Shown here: piece after piece, positions 4,670 to 6,834 of the stretch
Layout: each line of letters begins with the position of its first letter
Position numbering within the stretch: the first letter of the stretch is position 1
From: Anaerozeibacter sp031551775
Lineage (GTDB): Bacteria; Bacillota; Clostridia; Christensenellales; Aristaeellaceae
Assembly: GCA_031551775.1 (NCBI GenBank)
Contig: JAVBND010000015.1
Span: forward strand, 1-6,834
Direction: 5' to 3'
DNA: 6,834 nt
Made by a program: the position numbers and the translations under genes
The notes under the pieces: model-generated
Database searches by the model: none
The model's input: the letters and a program-made list of their open reading frames with translations, nothing else
What the model was told of the DNA's origin: nothing

Positions 4670-6834
4670 ATGAATGAACTCTTGAAGAAGCTCAGGTGGG
4701 TGTTCATATGCGCGCTGATGGCGGGGGTTTTGACGGGGATGGCGGCGGCCGCGCAGGCGATGACGCTTGCCGAGTGGGCCGAAGCGAGCGGGGGCGCGGT
4801 TAGCGCCGCGCTTGGCGGCAATGATTACACGATGGAAAGCGATATGACGATTGAGGGAACGCAGCAGGAGGTCAAAACTGTAGAGATCGCGTACAACGAG
4901 ACGCTGACCGTCGTGGAAGGCGTGACGTTGACCATAGGTTCAAACGGTGGGCTGAACATTAACATGCAATCGATGTATAACGGCATATTGCGCGTGCAAG
5001 GCAAGGTGGCTGCTGAAAATGGGGGAATAATACGCTGCAAAGGGACGTTAAACGCCACGCATGGCACCTTGAACATCGAACAAGCAAGCGGGCTAATCAT
5101 TGGGGATGCCCAATATGAAGGCAATTTGGAAGGGAACGTTGTCGTTACGGGCACTGGGGCTATTGCCTTTTGTACACCGGACGAAGCCACGAGCAATTAC
5201 GCGGACGAGATTAGCGGTACGGGCATTATGCAAAAAAGGGGAAGTGGGACACTCACGCTGAGTAAAATTCAACCGCATATGGGTACGGTGGATATAACCG
5301 AGGGTACGCTGGCCCTTGCGCGGGGGACGGCCATTCAGAACAGTAGTTCCATTATGATCGGGAATGCGGGCACTCTGGACGTATCATCGAGCGCCGGAGC
5401 TGTGAGCTTGCCCAATCTATGCAGCTCGATTGCTGATGACACCGAAGGGGTTCTTGATGTCGGGAGTTCGCATGTATCCCTTGTTATTACTTCAGGAATC
5501 AGAGATTTTGTTGGAACCATTCGGGCGGATGCCGCGGGCAGGGTGTTTAAAGAAGGCGATCGAAATCTCACATTGAGCGGGACGAACAACGCCTTTATTA
5601 TTGTAAATGCGGGAAAACTGACCCTGGGCGACGGATTTAAAAACGTCGCGGGCCGGTCAATCACCGTCGGGGACGTGGGCGCGCTGGAGGTCAAGGAAGG
5701 CGCGAGCGTGACCAACAACGGGCTCATCGTCGCAAATACGGCGGCGGGAGCTGCCGTCACCGGCGCGTACCCGCTGACGCTTGACAAGAATGCGGCGGAC
5801 GCCGTGCTGAACACCGGGCTTGCGGAGGGAACGTCCTTCTACGAACCGGCGGGCGCGGTTGCCAACATATCAAAATACGGCGGATATGTGCAGCGTCCCG
5901 GGTACACTTTGGCCGGGTGGCGTGACGCGGACCAAGTGCCCTTCGCCATGCCGGAGGCAGCGGCCACCGCCTACGCACAATGGTCGTACATCACGCCGTC
6001 CAAGAACCAGCCGGTGATTGCGGGCGAGAACGCGCTTATAGGCCCTGAGGGGCAGGTGGGGGCACAGACGGTCAGCACAACGGTTACGGGGGCCTTTGTG
6101 CCGCCCGCGCTCAAGTTCACCTGCGCGATCGGCGCTGTCAAGGCCGAAGCCTCGCTTTTGGAGAACGGGACGCTGGCCTTTGAATTCCCGTCCGGCGCGC
6201 TCGACGGCCTGGCCGAGGACAGCTATCCGATCACGGTGACAACCGACGGGGACGGCAACAATTACGCGGCGAGCGCGGATGTCGGGGCGCTGACCGTGGG
6301 CGCGCCGGTGCCGACCACGTGGACCATGCCCAAGGTATTCACGGCGGCGCGGCTGGTGGAGTACCAGCTGGTGGAGTTCCTGCCCAAGGGCCGCGTGATG
6401 AAGCTGACGGCCTCAAGCAACAAGCCCAAGTACGTCTCGGTGGACGAGTACGGCAGGATCACGGCGCTCAAGAAGGGCACGGCGACGATCACGGTGAGCG
6501 ACGCAAACGGGGCGGTGCTTACGTGCAAGGTGACGGTCAAGAAGAACCAGTTCGCGCCCAAGCTCGTCGAACCGGCCAAGGGAACGCTGGGGGTGTGCCT
6601 GAAGGAGCTGAAGTACAACGACAAGGACACGGACCTGATCGTGACGCTGTCGGCAAAGAACCGAACGGGCGAGAAGATCGCGGGGCTGACGGGGCTGAGG
6701 CTTGAAATTCTGGACGGGGACAAGGTCATCCGCGAAGCGGACGCGCCCGACTGGCTGCCCAAGGGCGGGCTGGGCGTGAAATCACGCAAGCCGATCGAAA
6801 TCAGAATCCCGCTGGCGGAGTTCGGGCGGCTGGA
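4670..6834 (+). CDS. Large secreted surface protein with beta-helix/PATR, Flg_new-like and Big_2 domains (3' end cut off)
   Basis: The frame starting at ATG 4670 (or GTG 4661, three codons longer) has no stop through the window end: 721 codons seen. Residues 1-30 form a signal peptide, with KKLR, a hydrophobic core VFICALMAGVLTGMAAA and likely cleavage after AQA. From about 40 to 390 the sequence is Gly/Thr/Val-rich with beta-helix character. Residues 181-216 (GTGIMQKRGSGTLTLS...GTVDITEGTLAL) fit the autotransporter-associated beta-strand repeat (PATR), and 294-321 (NLTLSGTNNAFIIVNAGKLTLGDG) look like a worn second copy. Residues 402-438 (GGYVQRPGYTLAGWRD...AYAQWS) resemble half a Listeria-Bacteroides Flg_new repeat. 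Residues 549-623 fit a Big_2 Ig-like domain (KYVSVDEYGRITALKKGTATITV). Residues 624-721 are beta-rich and unrecognised. Probably exported and cell-surface or adhesin-like; the anchoring end is not in view. No catalytic motif seen. Confidence 0.88.
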   Translation, partial: MNELLKKLRWVFICALMAGVLTGMAAAAQAMTLAEWAEASGGAVSAALGGNDYTMESDMTIEGTQQEVKTVEIAYNETLTVVEGVTLTIGSNGGLNINMQSMYNGILRVQGKVAAENGGIIRCKGTLNATHGTLNIEQASGLIIGDAQYEGNLEGNVVVTGTGAIAFCTPDEATSNYADEISGTGIMQKRGSGTLTLSKIQPHMGTVDITEGTLALARGTAIQNSSSIMIGNAGTLDVSSSAGAVSLPNLCSSIADDTEGVLDVGSSHVSLVITSGIRDFVGTIRADAAGRVFKEGDRNLTLSGTNNAFIIVNAGKLTLGDGFKNVAGRSITVGDVGALEVKEGASVTNNGLIVANTAAGAAVTGAYPLTLDKNAADAVLNTGLAEGTSFYEPAGAVANISKYGGYVQRPGYTLAGWRDADQVPFAMPEAAATAYAQWSYITPSKNQPVIAGENALIGPEGQVGAQTVSTTVTGAFVPPALKFTCAIGAVKAEASLLENGTLAFEFPSGALDGLAEDSYPITVTTDGDGNNYAASADVGALTVGAPVPTTWTMPKVFTAARLVEYQLVEFLPKGRVMKLTASSNKPKYVSVDEYGRITALKKGTATITVSDANGAVLTCKVTVKKNQFAPKLVEPAKGTLGVCLKELKYNDKDTDLIVTLSAKNRTGEKIAGLTGLRLEILDGDKVIREADAPDWLPKGGLGVKSRKPIEIRIPLAEFGRL

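Noticed and set aside
5335..5814. A 159-codon - strand frame, with a similar 175-codon frame at 6262-6789
   Set aside because: Both lie opposite the continuous 4670 frame, which has a signal peptide and domain matches. They are Ser/Thr/Pro-rich antisense shadows without a convincing ribosome site or family.

Overview
The window holds five genes, all on the + strand, and the two outer ones are cut by the window edges. Coding GC is high and codon use is GC-ending. The left-hand pair (a NifU-like scaffold protein and a GGGtGRT-family protein), good Shine-Dalgarno sites, a sigma-A type promoter, and a secreted protein with a bacterial Ig-like (Big_2) domain together suggest a GC-rich, anaerobic, gut-type member of the Clostridia (Oscillospiraceae or Christensenellales-like). 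That placement is inference; no marker gene settles it.

Left (1-1708): the 3' part of a NifU-like Fe-S scaffold gene runs in from the left edge. It is followed 18 bases later by a complete GGGtGRT gene with its own strong ribosome site. A GNRA-looped rho-independent terminator closes the pair. The two are recognisable as a conserved neighbour pair, but the GGGtGRT protein has no assigned biochemical function.

Middle (1709-4623): a 180-base spacer carries a perfect 14-bp palindrome, a second small inverted repeat, and a near-consensus promoter (TTGATT, 17 bp, TATAAT). It leads into a two-component system. The sensor kinase has a 7TMR-DISM architecture: an extracytoplasmic jelly-roll, a seven-helix bundle, then HisKA and HATPase domains. 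The response regulator is of the OmpR/PhoB type. Where the genes join, a short ATTGAGAATGG repeat supplies both the last residues of the kinase and the first codons of the regulator. A hairpin with a T-rich tail follows the regulator.

Right (4624-6834): a large secreted protein starts at 4670 and stays open for 721 codons to the window end. Because it has no stop here, a stop-to-stop gene caller can miss it. It has a signal peptide, a beta-helix region with an autotransporter-associated (PATR-like) repeat, a degenerate Listeria-Bacteroides (Flg_new-like) repeat, a Big_2 Ig-like domain, and an unrecognised beta-rich region.

Working picture: the kinase senses something outside the cell, the regulator controls transcription, and the adjacent surface protein, with a possible promoter and leader hairpin of its own, is the natural first candidate target. 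That link rests on position only. I see no tRNA, rRNA, CRISPR array, transposase or phage gene.
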